Below, piece after piece: positions 29,072-37,334 of a stretch of 64,000 nucleotides of DNA (position 1 is its first letter; the number at the start of each line of letters is the position of its first letter). The DNA is taken from assembly GCF_001437355.1 (NCBI RefSeq), contig NZ_JQBM01000005.1, forward strand, positions 26,112-90,111, in the 5' to 3' direction. The notes under the pieces were generated by a model. It saw only the letters and a list, made by a program, of their open reading frames with translations. It did not search any database and was not told where the DNA came from. The position numbers and the translations under genes are program-made. The stretch is from Weissella viridescens (GTDB lineage: Bacteria; Bacillota; Bacilli; Lactobacillales; Lactobacillaceae).

Positions 29072-31123
29072 TTATGCTTTCAATAGTTTGAAACCCGTGT
29101 ATTCATTTCCGCGAAATGTTCTTTTTCCTAACTGACCTTTTGCTGTAAAAGGCTTTTTTTGTTTGGTGGTCGTTTCAAAAGTAATTGTTTTACCCGCTAA
29201 TAAATCTGCTATTTCCGTCTCAGTGAATGTATGGTTCCCCCAAGTTTTTGCAAAATGCACTTCTTGCCCCTTAAAGATTCCTGTCACTTGTTCCGCTTTT
29301 GGCTTCGCTTTGACTTTACGTTTCTTTGGTGGTGGTCCAAGACGTTGGGTCAGATTGGCAACATTCGCTTCCATTTGTGGCATATCGTGGGCAATCACCT
29401 GCGTCACGGAATCCAATAGCTGCGCCATCGGCATCTTAAATTGTTCCACTTCGTCCATCATCTCAAAAAGCCGTTTCGTTATTTTAGGCGAGGCAATCCA
29501 CGTATTTTCTACCATTATCGCTGAGATGTTTCCGGTTTGAGTCGGCGTTAATTTACCCCGTGACTCGTTTAGCATCCCCTTTGTACCTTGACTCATATCG
29601 GACAAAGTTGAGACACGGGTCGCCCCAGTCCCCACATTATTCTTTTCCAAGAAAGCCATAATCCATTTAGTTGTTGGCGTTTGTGGTTTGGGATTCTTTC
29701 CCTCAGCTAACTCTGGTTGGGCCGTCGGCCCCAAGGTCGCACTTTGACTCTCTGTATCATCCGTCTCAACATTAAAGATTGCCTTATAATTCAACGCAAT
29801 CGGCACATTAAAAGCTGTCTTAAAATCAGGATAGTCTAATAAATCTGCTGTCACGTGATCATAAACATAGTCTTCCGCCAGCATCGCCAAATAGTTCTTA
29901 GCTAACGTCGTATAAATCTGGCGCGCACCAGGGCCATACTTCTCCAGCTGATCCAGTGAAACCGGTACCTTAGTCCCTGGTCGGTTAGCCCCGTGACTCC
30001 CCTGTGGCTTCACATGGGTTTTACGTGGTTGGCGATGACTTAGCAGTTGGCGATCAACTTGAACTAAATCCGCAATCTGATCAACTGCCGGCAAAAGTTC
30101 ATTGAATTGTTCAGGAGTTACATTGCGATCCTCGGTACGCGGATAAGAAACATATTGTGCTTCATACAGCTTTTGATACGTGCTCAAAACCTGCTTTGCC
30201 GATAAACCTTGAGGCGCAAGTAGTGCTGCCAACCCTGCCAAATCGATTAATTTAGGTGGCGCTTGGCGTTTCGTCGTGTGTTTCTCATTGGCTACGGCAC
30301 TCTCATGGTAAGTTGCCACGTCAGCTTCACCTTCACTGCGTTGCGCGTGCCGCCATGCAATTTGCTCAGCTTTAGGATCCACCTTACGCGCAAAGACATG
30401 CCCCGCGGGATCTTTAAACTTTACTTCATAATAAGGCACTGGGACATAGGCATTAATCTTTTGCCATTGCTCATAAATTTTCCAAATGATAACAGACTTT
30501 AAACGCCCTTCTCGGGCTACAACAGCATAGCCGGCCCCTTTCACTAAAGTTGTCGCAATCCGAGTTAACTGCATCGACGCAAAATCCCATCGACTGCGAC
30601 TCTCACCTTTAAGGTATGGGCCATATTGCCATTTATCGGCAATAGGGACTAACTGACGCATTGCCTGTTGAATTGATTGCGGCGTTTCATCCATAAAGTT
30701 AGCTCGAAGAACTGCCCCTTGCCACTTCATTGCATCAATTGCTTCAAAGGCAAGTAAATCACCTTCACCGGATGGATCTGTATCAGTCGCAATAATAATG
30801 CCATCGTAGCCTTGTTTAAGTTCTGCTTTAATTTGATCAAGCAATTGCTTATTTGTTGTTCCTTTTGTTCGGGTACGAATATAGGTCCTTTGCCAATTCA
30901 AATCATTGAGTTGCCAAGGCATATCGGCTAACTTCCATGATTTATATTTTTTGGCTAACGTTTCAGGAACCATCTCCTCTGGCTCCCGAAAAGTCATGAG
31001 ATGTCCGCGTAGGTTCATAATCCGGTAATCAAAATCAGCGAAATGTCCTGCCGAACCTCCTAATGCCTTTGCAAAATTTTTAGCTGCTGACGGTTTTTCC
31101 GCCAGAATAAGATATTTAGGCAT
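29072..31123 (-). CDS. topB: DNA topoisomerase III
   Basis: Type IA topoisomerase that decatenates single-strand-containing DNA. The 683-residue protein has the TOPRIM start YLILAEKPSAAKNFAKALGG with the acidic IIATDTDPSGEGD motif, and the active-site Tyr in EAQYVSYPRTEDRNV. The NVGTGATRVSTLSDM and FMDETPQS segments also fit. Two TopB-type C-terminal modules (TGIFKGQEVHFAKTWGNHTFTETE) close the protein. The start at 31123 (MPKYLIL) is preferred because AAGGA then lies at correct distance. Chromosomal topB is common in lactic acid bacteria. Confidence 0.93.
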   Translation of the reverse strand: MPKYLILAEKPSAAKNFAKALGGSAGHFADFDYRIMNLRGHLMTFREPEEMVPETLAKKYKSWKLADMPWQLNDLNWQRTYIRTRTKGTTNKQLLDQIKAELKQGYDGIIIATDTDPSGEGDLLAFEAIDAMKWQGAVLRANFMDETPQSIQQAMRQLVPIADKWQYGPYLKGESRSRWDFASMQLTRIATTLVKGAGYAVVAREGRLKSVIIWKIYEQWQKINAYVPVPYYEVKFKDPAGHVFARKVDPKAEQIAWRHAQRSEGEADVATYHESAVANEKHTTKRQAPPKLIDLAGLAALLAPQGLSAKQVLSTYQKLYEAQYVSYPRTEDRNVTPEQFNELLPAVDQIADLVQVDRQLLSHRQPRKTHVKPQGSHGANRPGTKVPVSLDQLEKYGPGARQIYTTLAKNYLAMLAEDYVYDHVTADLLDYPDFKTAFNVPIALNYKAIFNVETDDTESQSATLGPTAQPELAEGKNPKPQTPTTKWIMAFLEKNNVGTGATRVSTLSDMSQGTKGMLNESRGKLTPTQTGNISAIMVENTWIASPKITKRLFEMMDEVEQFKMPMAQLLDSVTQVIAHDMPQMEANVANLTQRLGPPPKKRKVKAKPKAEQVTGIFKGQEVHFAKTWGNHTFTETEIADLLAGKTITFETTTKQKKPFTAKGQLGKRTFRGNEYTGFKLLKA

Positions 31124-31142
31124 CTTCAACATCCTTTTTCAT

Positions 31143-31763
31143 TTATTCTGATTGTACTCTTATGCATTCATATACGTTTTGTAGTTTTCGAAGTGCCTCA
31201 CACAGAGCATAATCCAAATCAGCCGTCCCAAAGCGAGGGTCCCCTTTTGCAATTCTAAGACCAACTGAAAATTCGGTATGCTTTTTCTGCCCGAATTGCA
31301 TCACGGTACGTTCAAAATTGGTGGCATCCAAAGATATGACCGCAGGTTCCATATGGTTTGGGCTAATAACAAAGTTTTGTGGCAAATCTAAAAAATGGCT
31401 TTGTTGCGCCTGGATACGTTCAGTCCACAAGGCTTGCTGCGTTGCATCCTGCTTCAAATTCTCTAAAAAGCTTAAATATAAATACAAACAATCATCCCAA
31501 AGCCCTAATTCAAAATGTGGTAGCATCTTGTACCCACGCTTATTTGGGGCAAATGCCACCCAGGTATTGTCTGGTGGATAAACTGTTCGGCGCAAATGTT
31601 TAGCAACATGCGCATACCACGCTTGGCCATCCTCTTCTAAAATTGGCAAAGCCAATTTAGCAAAGTCCTCAAATTTTGGATCAATTTGTTGTTGGATAAG
31701 TTGCATGCGTTCAGCTAAAGTTGGCGCCTCAAATATCCTAAAATCTTGATTATTAAACATCAC
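31143..31763 (-). CDS. DUF1054 protein (YktB family)
   Basis: A 206-residue soluble protein of the UPF0637/DUF1054 family, recognised from FNNQDFRIFEAPTLAERM, the HVAKHLRRTVYPPDNTWVAFAPNKRGYKMLPHFELGLW block and the RFGTADLDYAL segment. The function is unknown. A GTG start (31763) shares its G with the TAG stop of the MscS gene, and an ATG follows directly, so translation is coupled to MscS. A recognisable but uncharacterised family. Confidence 0.85.
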   Translation of the reverse strand: MMFNNQDFRIFEAPTLAERMQLIQQQIDPKFEDFAKLALPILEEDGQAWYAHVAKHLRRTVYPPDNTWVAFAPNKRGYKMLPHFELGLWDDCLYLYLSFLENLKQDATQQALWTERIQAQQSHFLDLPQNFVISPNHMEPAVISLDATNFERTVMQFGQKKHTEFSVGLRIAKGDPRFGTADLDYALCEALRKLQNVYECIRVQSE

Positions 31764-32830
31764 TAATCCCCCGTTTCACCTGCATCGGATTTTGCAAATT
31801 TAATATGCAACGTCTGCGCCGCTTTCATCACATTCAAATTCAAAATAGCCTTGGCGTCGTCACCGTTTTCAACTCCTTTCGGAGAAAGCGGTCCATTAAC
31901 TTGAATATGAATCCCTTGATTGACAACTTCCGGAATTTTAACTTGATATTCCATATGTTTAGCCATGAATCGCTCGTCTTTTGACAAGAAATCCAGAATG
32001 CGTTGTCGTAACGCACTGACTTGTTCGTCGGAAGTCGTAACATCTAGATAGTAATCCAATGTAATACGTGGCATGTCGACTCGACTGTCATTCGTGATCG
32101 GCTCATTAGCTAAAGTTGAGTTAGGCACAACTTGCAAGGCGCCTGTTGCCGTCCGCAGCTTGGTCGAACGAAAGGTAATGTCTTCAACTGTCCCTTGAAT
32201 TGAAGGCGATTCGATTTTATCGCCAATGGAAAATGATTGTTCGCCAATGATGACCGCGCCCCCCAAGAAGTTTTTAATCTGGTCTTGGGCCGCCATTGAA
32301 ACGGCAAGTCCCGTCAATCCAACGCCAGCAAATAATCCACTAATATTAATTTGCCAAGTTTCAAGAATGGCAAAGATAATGACCACTACCATTAAAATCT
32401 GTAAAAGCGTGGTCAAAAATGAACGCATAATCGCACTTAATTCAAAACGCTTATGCTTTCCAGCCTTCGTCACAGTCTCCATTAAAAGTGGAATCAGGTG
32501 ATATAAAATCACGCCAAAACTTATCAAAATCCAGGTGCGTAACACCTGATTTGTGATAATCACCAGTCCACGTGGCGCTTGCAAATATGCAAACAACAAA
32601 TTCATCCCCACTGTATATATAATCACCGTAATGGGACCTGCTAAAGCCTTAATGATCAACGGGGCTGATGTTGTAAAATGCTTAAAATGATGTTTTGACC
32701 ACTTATTCATCACAAACCGCACACCATAATGACCGACTAATCCCATAATGATTAAACTCGCTACGGTAATTGCTAAGTTTTGCCAATCAAATGTCACTTC
32801 AATCCAATTTAAGATATTTTTGGTTTTCAT
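31763..32830 (-). CDS. Mechanosensitive ion channel, MscS family
   Basis: A small-conductance mechanosensitive channel that releases solutes on osmotic downshock. The protein (about 355 residues) has four hydrophobic helices, then the pore helix and beta domain: NISGLFAGVGLTGLAVSMAAQDQIKNFLGGAVIIGEQSFSIGD, with PNSTLANEPITNDSRVDMPR in the cytoplasmic part. The ATG at 32830 and a GTG three codons earlier are both possible; AAAGGA lies 12 and 3 bases away respectively, so the start is uncertain. Confidence 0.9.
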   Translation of the reverse strand: MKTKNILNWIEVTFDWQNLAITVASLIIMGLVGHYGVRFVMNKWSKHHFKHFTTSAPLIIKALAGPITVIIYTVGMNLLFAYLQAPRGLVIITNQVLRTWILISFGVILYHLIPLLMETVTKAGKHKRFELSAIMRSFLTTLLQILMVVVIIFAILETWQINISGLFAGVGLTGLAVSMAAQDQIKNFLGGAVIIGEQSFSIGDKIESPSIQGTVEDITFRSTKLRTATGALQVVPNSTLANEPITNDSRVDMPRITLDYYLDVTTSDEQVSALRQRILDFLSKDERFMAKHMEYQVKIPEVVNQGIHIQVNGPLSPKGVENGDDAKAILNLNVMKAAQTLHIKFAKSDAGETGD

Positions 32831-32879
32831 CAGGTTCACGTGTCCTTTTTTGTTTACTTATATTGCATTGTACCAAACA

Positions 32880-32908
32880 TTGCCAAAGGCAGTCGCCTGT
32901 GCTAAACT
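32880..32908 (+). promoter_or_regulatory. Promoter of the SMR exporter leader
   Basis: TTGCCA (32880-32885), 17-bp spacer, TAAACT (32903-32908). The predicted start, near 32915, leaves a leader of about 110 nt before the coding region. Confidence 0.7.
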
Positions 32909-32930
32909 ACATTTTATCAAAAATTAAATC

Positions 32931-33007
32931 AGCGCCACCGGGCGCATCACACGAAATGTCACACCGATACCATTAGGTCACAGAAGGTATCGCTGGGGGC
33001 ATTTTTT
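32931..33007 (+). promoter_or_regulatory. Candidate guanidine-IV (mepA-type) riboswitch
   Basis: The leader has a first hairpin GCGC(CACCGG)GCGC at 32932-32945. A second hairpin (32965-32992) has the stem GATACC/GGTATC and the loop ATTAGGTCACAGAA. It is followed by GGGGGC and a run of six T before the ribosome binding site. The loop core AGGTCACAGAAGG and the GGGGGC-plus-U-run ending match my memory of the guanidine-IV class, which regulates by termination. The ACC of loop one can pair with GGT of loop two. The downstream gene is an SMR exporter of the guanidinium type. The family call is from memory. Confidence 0.6.
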
Positions 33008-33026
33008 ATTTTGGAGGAATACACAC

Positions 33027-33347
33027 ATGGCATGGCTTTATTTAGGTTTGGCAGGAATTTTCGAGGTCGTTTGGGCAACCACCATGAAACTCAGTGACGG
33101 GTTTACCAAATGGCCATTTGTTTTAGCAACACTCCTCGGCATGGTGTTCAGCTTCGGGTTCTTAGCCCTGGCCACCAAGACACTCCCCTTAAGCACCGCC
33201 TACCCCGTTTGGACTGGCATTGGTGCTGTTGGCGCAATCTTAGCTGGGGTCATTATTTTTGGCGATTGCATCTCCCCTATCACTTGGGTCTTTGTCGTCT
33301 TGTTACTCATTAGTTTAGTTGGTATCAACATTACGCATAGTCACTAA
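33027..33347 (+). CDS. SMR family transporter, probable guanidinium exporter (Gdx/SugE type)
   Basis: A 106-residue, four-helix small multidrug resistance protein (MAWLYLGLAGIFEVVWATTMKLSDGF...). The conserved essential Glu is Glu13 in GIFEVVWATTMK. The KLSDGFTKW pattern and the short loops are typical of the SugE/Gdx branch, which exports guanidinium as an antiparallel dimer in exchange for protons, rather than of broad quaternary-ammonium exporters such as EmrE. GGAGGAA precedes the ATG. The guanidine-IV-like leader supports the substrate assignment. Confidence 0.88.
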   Translation: MAWLYLGLAGIFEVVWATTMKLSDGFTKWPFVLATLLGMVFSFGFLALATKTLPLSTAYPVWTGIGAVGAILAGVIIFGDCISPITWVFVVLLLISLVGINITHSH

Positions 33348-33350
33348 CTG

Positions 33351-33396
33351 AAAAAGCTAACCGGCTTCCACTGCTGTGGTTCCGGTTAGCTTTTTA
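33351..33396. terminator. Bidirectional terminator between the SMR and gpx genes
   Basis: Stem AAAAAGCTAACCGG/CCGGTTAGCTTTTT between converging genes. Confidence 0.85.
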
Positions 33397-33861
33397 TTTA
33401 AGTAATTTTTCAATTTCAGGTTCAATATGTTCTGGTTCCGTTATTGGGGCATAGCGATGTACCAATTTACCAGATTGATCAATCAAGAACTTTGTATAAT
33501 TCCACTTAATCATGCCATGGCCACTCATCTTTTTCAAATACACAAATAGTGGCGTTGTATCAGGCCCGTTGACTGCAACACGTTGTGTCATGGGAAAAGT
33601 GACACCATAGTGTATTTGACAGTAATTTGCGGTTTGAGAATCAGTAGCCAATTCATTTTTAAATTGATTTGATGGCAATCCAATCACCACTAGCCCCTTA
33701 GCATAATATTTTTCGTACAAAGCCTGCAGCCCATTTAATTGTCCAGCTAAACCACACTTACTAGCCGTATTCACAATCAACAATATCTTTCCTTTATAAT
33801 CAGCTAGGTCTAATTTAGAGCCATCCATCTCATCCAACTTAAAATCATAAATTTGTGTCAT
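33394..33861 (-). CDS. gpx: Glutathione peroxidase-type thiol peroxidase
   Basis: Reduces hydroperoxides using low-molecular thiols or thioredoxin. The 155-residue protein has the catalytic tetrad of the family: Cys36 in NTASKCGLAGQ, Gln66 in GLPSNQF, and Trp with its neighbouring Asn in IKWNYTKFLID. It is the Cys form, as normal in bacteria. Thioredoxin reductase at 8287 could be part of its electron supply; this is inferred. Confidence 0.94.
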   Translation of the reverse strand: MTQIYDFKLDEMDGSKLDLADYKGKILLIVNTASKCGLAGQLNGLQALYEKYYAKGLVVIGLPSNQFKNELATDSQTANYCQIHYGVTFPMTQRVAVNGPDTTPLFVYLKKMSGHGMIKWNYTKFLIDQSGKLVHRYAPITEPEHIEPEIEKLLK

Positions 33862-33882
33862 GTTGTTTCCTCCTAGGAAGTG

Positions 33883-34437
33883 CTACTTATATTTAAAATC
33901 GCAGCTTTCAATATGGTCATTAACCATGCCAATCGCTTGTAAAAATGCGTAAGTTGTTGTTGGCCCAACAAATTTAAACCCGCGTTTTTTCAAATCACGA
34001 CTAATTTTTATAGCCAAAGGTGTTATCGCGGGGACCTCATCGGCCTGTTGCCAGTGATTCACGATAGGCGTGCCGTCTACAAACTGCCAGATATAGGCCG
34101 AGAAATCAACTGGGGCTGCATCCATCGCTACAAACCGTTGGGCATTATTAATCACCGCTTCAATTTTCTGACGGTGTCGAATAATTGAGGCATCTTGCAC
34201 AAGTTCATCGACTCGCGCTTGATCGTACTGTGCCACCTGAGTATAGTCCCAATTTGAAAAAGCTAACTTAAAGTTATCACGTTTTTTCATAATTGTTTTC
34301 CATGAAAGACCTGCCTGCATCAACTCCAGTGTTAAGGCTTCAAACAATGACCGTTTTTCACATTGAGGCCAACCCCATTCTTCATCATGATATGTTTGAT
34401 TTACGGGGTCACTTCCCCAGTCACATCTGACAACCAT
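33883..34437 (-). CDS. tag: DNA-3-methyladenine glycosylase I
   Basis: Removes 3-methyladenine from alkylated DNA. The 184-residue protein starts MVVRCDWGSDPVNQTYHDEEWGWP, the family start with zinc-ligand Cys and the conserved YHDEEWG. The LFEALTLELMQAGLSWKTIMKKRDNF block and KFVGPTTTYAFLQAIGMVNDH follow. Upstream in-frame starts exist, but the chosen ATG at 34437 gives the usual length. Confidence 0.93.
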   Translation of the reverse strand: MVVRCDWGSDPVNQTYHDEEWGWPQCEKRSLFEALTLELMQAGLSWKTIMKKRDNFKLAFSNWDYTQVAQYDQARVDELVQDASIIRHRQKIEAVINNAQRFVAMDAAPVDFSAYIWQFVDGTPIVNHWQQADEVPAITPLAIKISRDLKKRGFKFVGPTTTYAFLQAIGMVNDHIESCDFKYK

Positions 34438-34593
34438 TATTGGCACCATCCTTAATTTACCGACTTCCAAGTACGCTTTCACTCAGATTGATTCTTCATA
34501 ATATATGCCCATTCGCTAGTAATTTCAAGCTATATATTATAGAATCCTAATAATACTTAACCTTTTTCAAGCGAAAGATAGCGAGGAACAGCC

Positions 34594-35235
34594 ATGCAAA
34601 ATATGCTATTCGACTTCGACGGGACGTTAGCAAATTCAGGCGCGACAGTCGCATTAGCTACACAAGCGGCTTTTAGGGTTTTGTCCCTTCCCGAACCAAG
34701 TCACGATACAATTGCTTACTACATGGGGATTCCAATTGAAACCTCTTTTAAAGCAATGGCCCCTGAGCACGATTTTACAACCGCAGAATACGATCGGTTA
34801 TTATCCAGCTTTCGCGAACATGCTCAGTCACTTGAACGGACTCAGGTCACACTCTTCCCCGACATCAGTGCTGTTTTAACTCATTTAAAACAGGATGGTC
34901 GCCAACTTTTCATCGTGACTAGCAAACCAACACACACACTCAATCGAAATCTCAAACGATTAAATATCGCGCATTTTTTTACTGATTGCATTGGTTCTGA
35001 CCAAGTTACCCACTATAAACCGGCTCCCGATGGCATTTTAATATTGCTTGATCGATACCACCTCGATCCAAAACAAACCGTCATGGTCGGGGATGCAACC
35101 CATGACTTACAAATGGGCAAAGCCGCAGGCGTCAAAACAGCCGCCGTCACTTGGGGTGCCCACACCACGGCAGCCTTGCAATCTGAAAAACCTGATTGGC
35201 TTTGCCAAACCGCCCTCGAACTCACACAGCTATAA
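34594..35235 (+). CDS. HAD-family hydrolase, phosphoglycolate phosphatase-like
   Basis: A 213-residue haloacid-dehalogenase phosphatase. Motif I is LFDFDGTLANSG near the N-terminus, with the nucleophile and general-acid Asp pair. A helical cap follows (about 20-85), then motif II IVTSKPT, the Lys of HYKPAPDGI and motif III MVGDATHDLQMGKAAG. It looks like a Gph/PpaX-type phosphoglycolate or pyrophosphate phosphatase, but substrate cannot be read from sequence. Plus strand, alone between terminators. Confidence 0.88.
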   Translation: MQNMLFDFDGTLANSGATVALATQAAFRVLSLPEPSHDTIAYYMGIPIETSFKAMAPEHDFTTAEYDRLLSSFREHAQSLERTQVTLFPDISAVLTHLKQDGRQLFIVTSKPTHTLNRNLKRLNIAHFFTDCIGSDQVTHYKPAPDGILILLDRYHLDPKQTVMVGDATHDLQMGKAAGVKTAAVTWGAHTTAALQSEKPDWLCQTALELTQL

Positions 35236-35238
35236 ATA

Positions 35239-35271
35239 AAAAAATGCTTACTTTTCAGTAAGCATTTTTGT
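35239..35271. terminator. Bidirectional terminator between the HAD and butA genes
   Basis: Stem AAAAATGCTTACT/AGTAAGCATTTTT between converging genes. Confidence 0.87.
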
Positions 35272-35292
35272 TTATTTTATTAATTTAAGACA

Positions 35293-36066
35293 TTAATGGA
35301 AAACCATGCCCCCATCAACAACTAGTGTTTGACCAGTCATATAGTTAGAATCTGGCCCAGCTAAGAAGGCAACACCGGCAGCAACATCCTCAGGTTCTGA
35401 CAATCGTCCTAAGGCGATACCGTCAGAGAATTGCTTCAAGCCCCATTCGTCTGACTCACCCGCCTCTTGGGCAACATCATGTGCAATTCCCATCATCATC
35501 GGTGTCTTCACAATTCCTGGCGCAAAGGCATTCACCGTAATACCTAGTGGCGCTAACTCTTTGGCTGTCGTTTGTGTAATCCCACGAATCGCAAACTTTG
35601 TTGATCCATACACGGTTAGATTTGGATTACCTTCAATTCCGGCTTGAGAACTGGCGTTAATAATCTTACCGCCATGCCCCAACTTTTTAAAAGCTTCGGT
35701 TGCCGCTTGAATCCCCCAAACGGTTCCGTTGATATTGATTTTATCTGCTAACTCAAGTGTCTTTTCATCAACATCTAGAATGGGTTGTGAAGGCGCAACA
35801 CCGGCATTGTTAATTAATACTGTTAAATCACCAAAATGTGCGACAGTCTTCTCAATGGCATCGAAAACTTGATCACGCTTCGCAACGTTAACTTCGACCG
35901 CAAACGCTGTATCAGGTTTTTGATGATTAATCTCATCTGCCACTTTTTGTGCGGTATCCAAATTTAAATCCGCAATCTCTACTTTGAAATCGTCCTGAAC
36001 CAAACGCTTCGCAATGGCTTCACCAATTCCTTGACCTGCTCCAGTAATAAATGCAACTTCTGTCAT
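35293..36066 (-). CDS. butA: Diacetyl/acetoin reductase (2,3-butanediol dehydrogenase), SDR family
   Basis: Short-chain dehydrogenase that reduces diacetyl to acetoin and acetoin to butanediol with NADH. The 257-residue protein has TGAGQGIGEAIAKRL near the start, the NNAGVAP box, the catalytic Ser and Tyr-x3-Lys in INASSQAGIEGN and VYGSTKFAIRG, and the C-terminal GQTLVVDGGMVFH. The start at 36066 was chosen for its GGAG ribosome binding site and Rossmann start; a 52-residue upstream extension would run through a terminator. The family resemblance to BudC/ButA is strong, but stereochemistry is not readable. Confidence 0.9.
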   Translation of the reverse strand: MTEVAFITGAGQGIGEAIAKRLVQDDFKVEIADLNLDTAQKVADEINHQKPDTAFAVEVNVAKRDQVFDAIEKTVAHFGDLTVLINNAGVAPSQPILDVDEKTLELADKININGTVWGIQAATEAFKKLGHGGKIINASSQAGIEGNPNLTVYGSTKFAIRGITQTTAKELAPLGITVNAFAPGIVKTPMMMGIAHDVAQEAGESDEWGLKQFSDGIALGRLSEPEDVAAGVAFLAGPDSNYMTGQTLVVDGGMVFH

Positions 36067-36131
36067 GTTCTCGCTCCATTTCTTTTGTGCTGTCTTGCTG
36101 GCTACACCATCATTATACGCTTTTAATTTCA

Positions 36132-36163
36132 CAAAAAAAGGACACCCCCTTGAGCGTCCTTTC
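36132..36163 (-). terminator. Terminator after the exopolysaccharide operon
   Basis: Stem AAAGGAC/GTCCTTT followed by a seven-base U-tract on the minus strand. Confidence 0.7.
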
Positions 36164-36166
36164 TCG

Positions 36167-37324
36167 TTATACATACTTCTTATAAATTTCGAGCATCGCT
36201 GCATCCACAGATGAAGCGTCAAACTGCATGAGTTCAGCGCGATGTTTCTCTAAATCAGGCTTTCTTTGATTTCGGTATACCTGTTCAATCGACTGAGCAA
36301 TTGCATCAACATCAGTCACGTCAACTAGCAACCCTAAATCTTCAGAGGTGAGATAATCCGCCATTCCCGTATTTTGAGATCCAATCACATAGTTACCATC
36401 GACCAGTGACTCAAGACCACCTAAGCCAAGCCCCTCTCTTAATGAAGGGAAAACATTCAAATCAGCGGCATAATGAATATTGGTAATATCAGAACGGTAA
36501 CCCAAAAATTGAACTTGTGATTCTAATCCCAACTCTGCAACCTTTGCTTCAAGCATAGCCAAATTTGGTCCCACACCTGCTATCAACAATTGTAATTGTG
36601 GATTATCCAGTTTAGCCATGGCTTCTAGGACCACAATTTGATTTTTATTGTCATTGAGTTCACCAATTGTGGTTAACACATAATCAGAATCAGATAGTCC
36701 TAATTCAGTACGGATTTCCGTACGGATTGCTTGTTTTTGGACAGCAGAAACTGCCAAAGCACCTGCAACATCAATCCCAACGCCCGCAATATAATCGACT
36801 GTCGGCTTTTTAAAATTTTTCTTTGCCAAACGATAATCACGATGGTTAATGGTAATCAATTCATTAGTCCAGTAACTAAAAGCTTTTTCTACTGGATAAA
36901 ATACCCAGTTTTTCTTAGGACCCCCACTAAAGAATTGGAAGCCGTGTGCTGTATACAATGCAGGAACTTTGAACTTATGAGCAACATAGCGCCCAATTAT
37001 ACCACCAAGTGGTGAGTGACAATGCACGAATGCCCAATCACTACTTGGACCGTCATTGAAGACCTGCTTTAACGCCTTGGCTGATGCCCGATTTCCCTTA
37101 ATACTGCCAATCCCACGTTCAAAGGGAATTTGATGGATAACAGCGCCAATCTCATCAAGCCAATTAAGTAACTTATTTGTCTCATCCTCATCCATAGAAC
37201 CATAATCGATAAAATCACTGGCAACATGGACTTCCATGCCTAATGATTGTGTCATCAAAATGTTTCGAATATTGAATTGTTGAATCATATTCGCTTTAGC
37301 AGCGATAAAAAGCACTTTTTTCAT
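36167..37324 (-). CDS. Glycosyltransferase, family 4 type
   Basis: Predicted GT-B glycosyltransferase for exopolysaccharide assembly, 385 residues. The N-terminal domain begins KKVLFIAAKANMIQQFNIRNI and has HCHSPLGGIIGRYVA and YTAHGFQFFSGGP, typical of EpsD/CapM-like transferases. The C-terminal GT4 donor domain has TIGELNDNKNQ, LLIAGVGP and the E-x7-E region LREGLGLGGLESLVDG. It is the last gene of the operon, 10 bp after the pyruvyl transferase gene. The sugar donor is not readable. Confidence 0.9.
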   Translation of the reverse strand: MKKVLFIAAKANMIQQFNIRNILMTQSLGMEVHVASDFIDYGSMDEDETNKLLNWLDEIGAVIHQIPFERGIGSIKGNRASAKALKQVFNDGPSSDWAFVHCHSPLGGIIGRYVAHKFKVPALYTAHGFQFFSGGPKKNWVFYPVEKAFSYWTNELITINHRDYRLAKKNFKKPTVDYIAGVGIDVAGALAVSAVQKQAIRTEIRTELGLSDSDYVLTTIGELNDNKNQIVVLEAMAKLDNPQLQLLIAGVGPNLAMLEAKVAELGLESQVQFLGYRSDITNIHYAADLNVFPSLREGLGLGGLESLVDGNYVIGSQNTGMADYLTSEDLGLLVDVTDVDAIAQSIEQVYRNQRKPDLEKHRAELMQFDASSVDAAMLEIYKKYV

Positions 37325-37334
37325 GTACAGCTCC

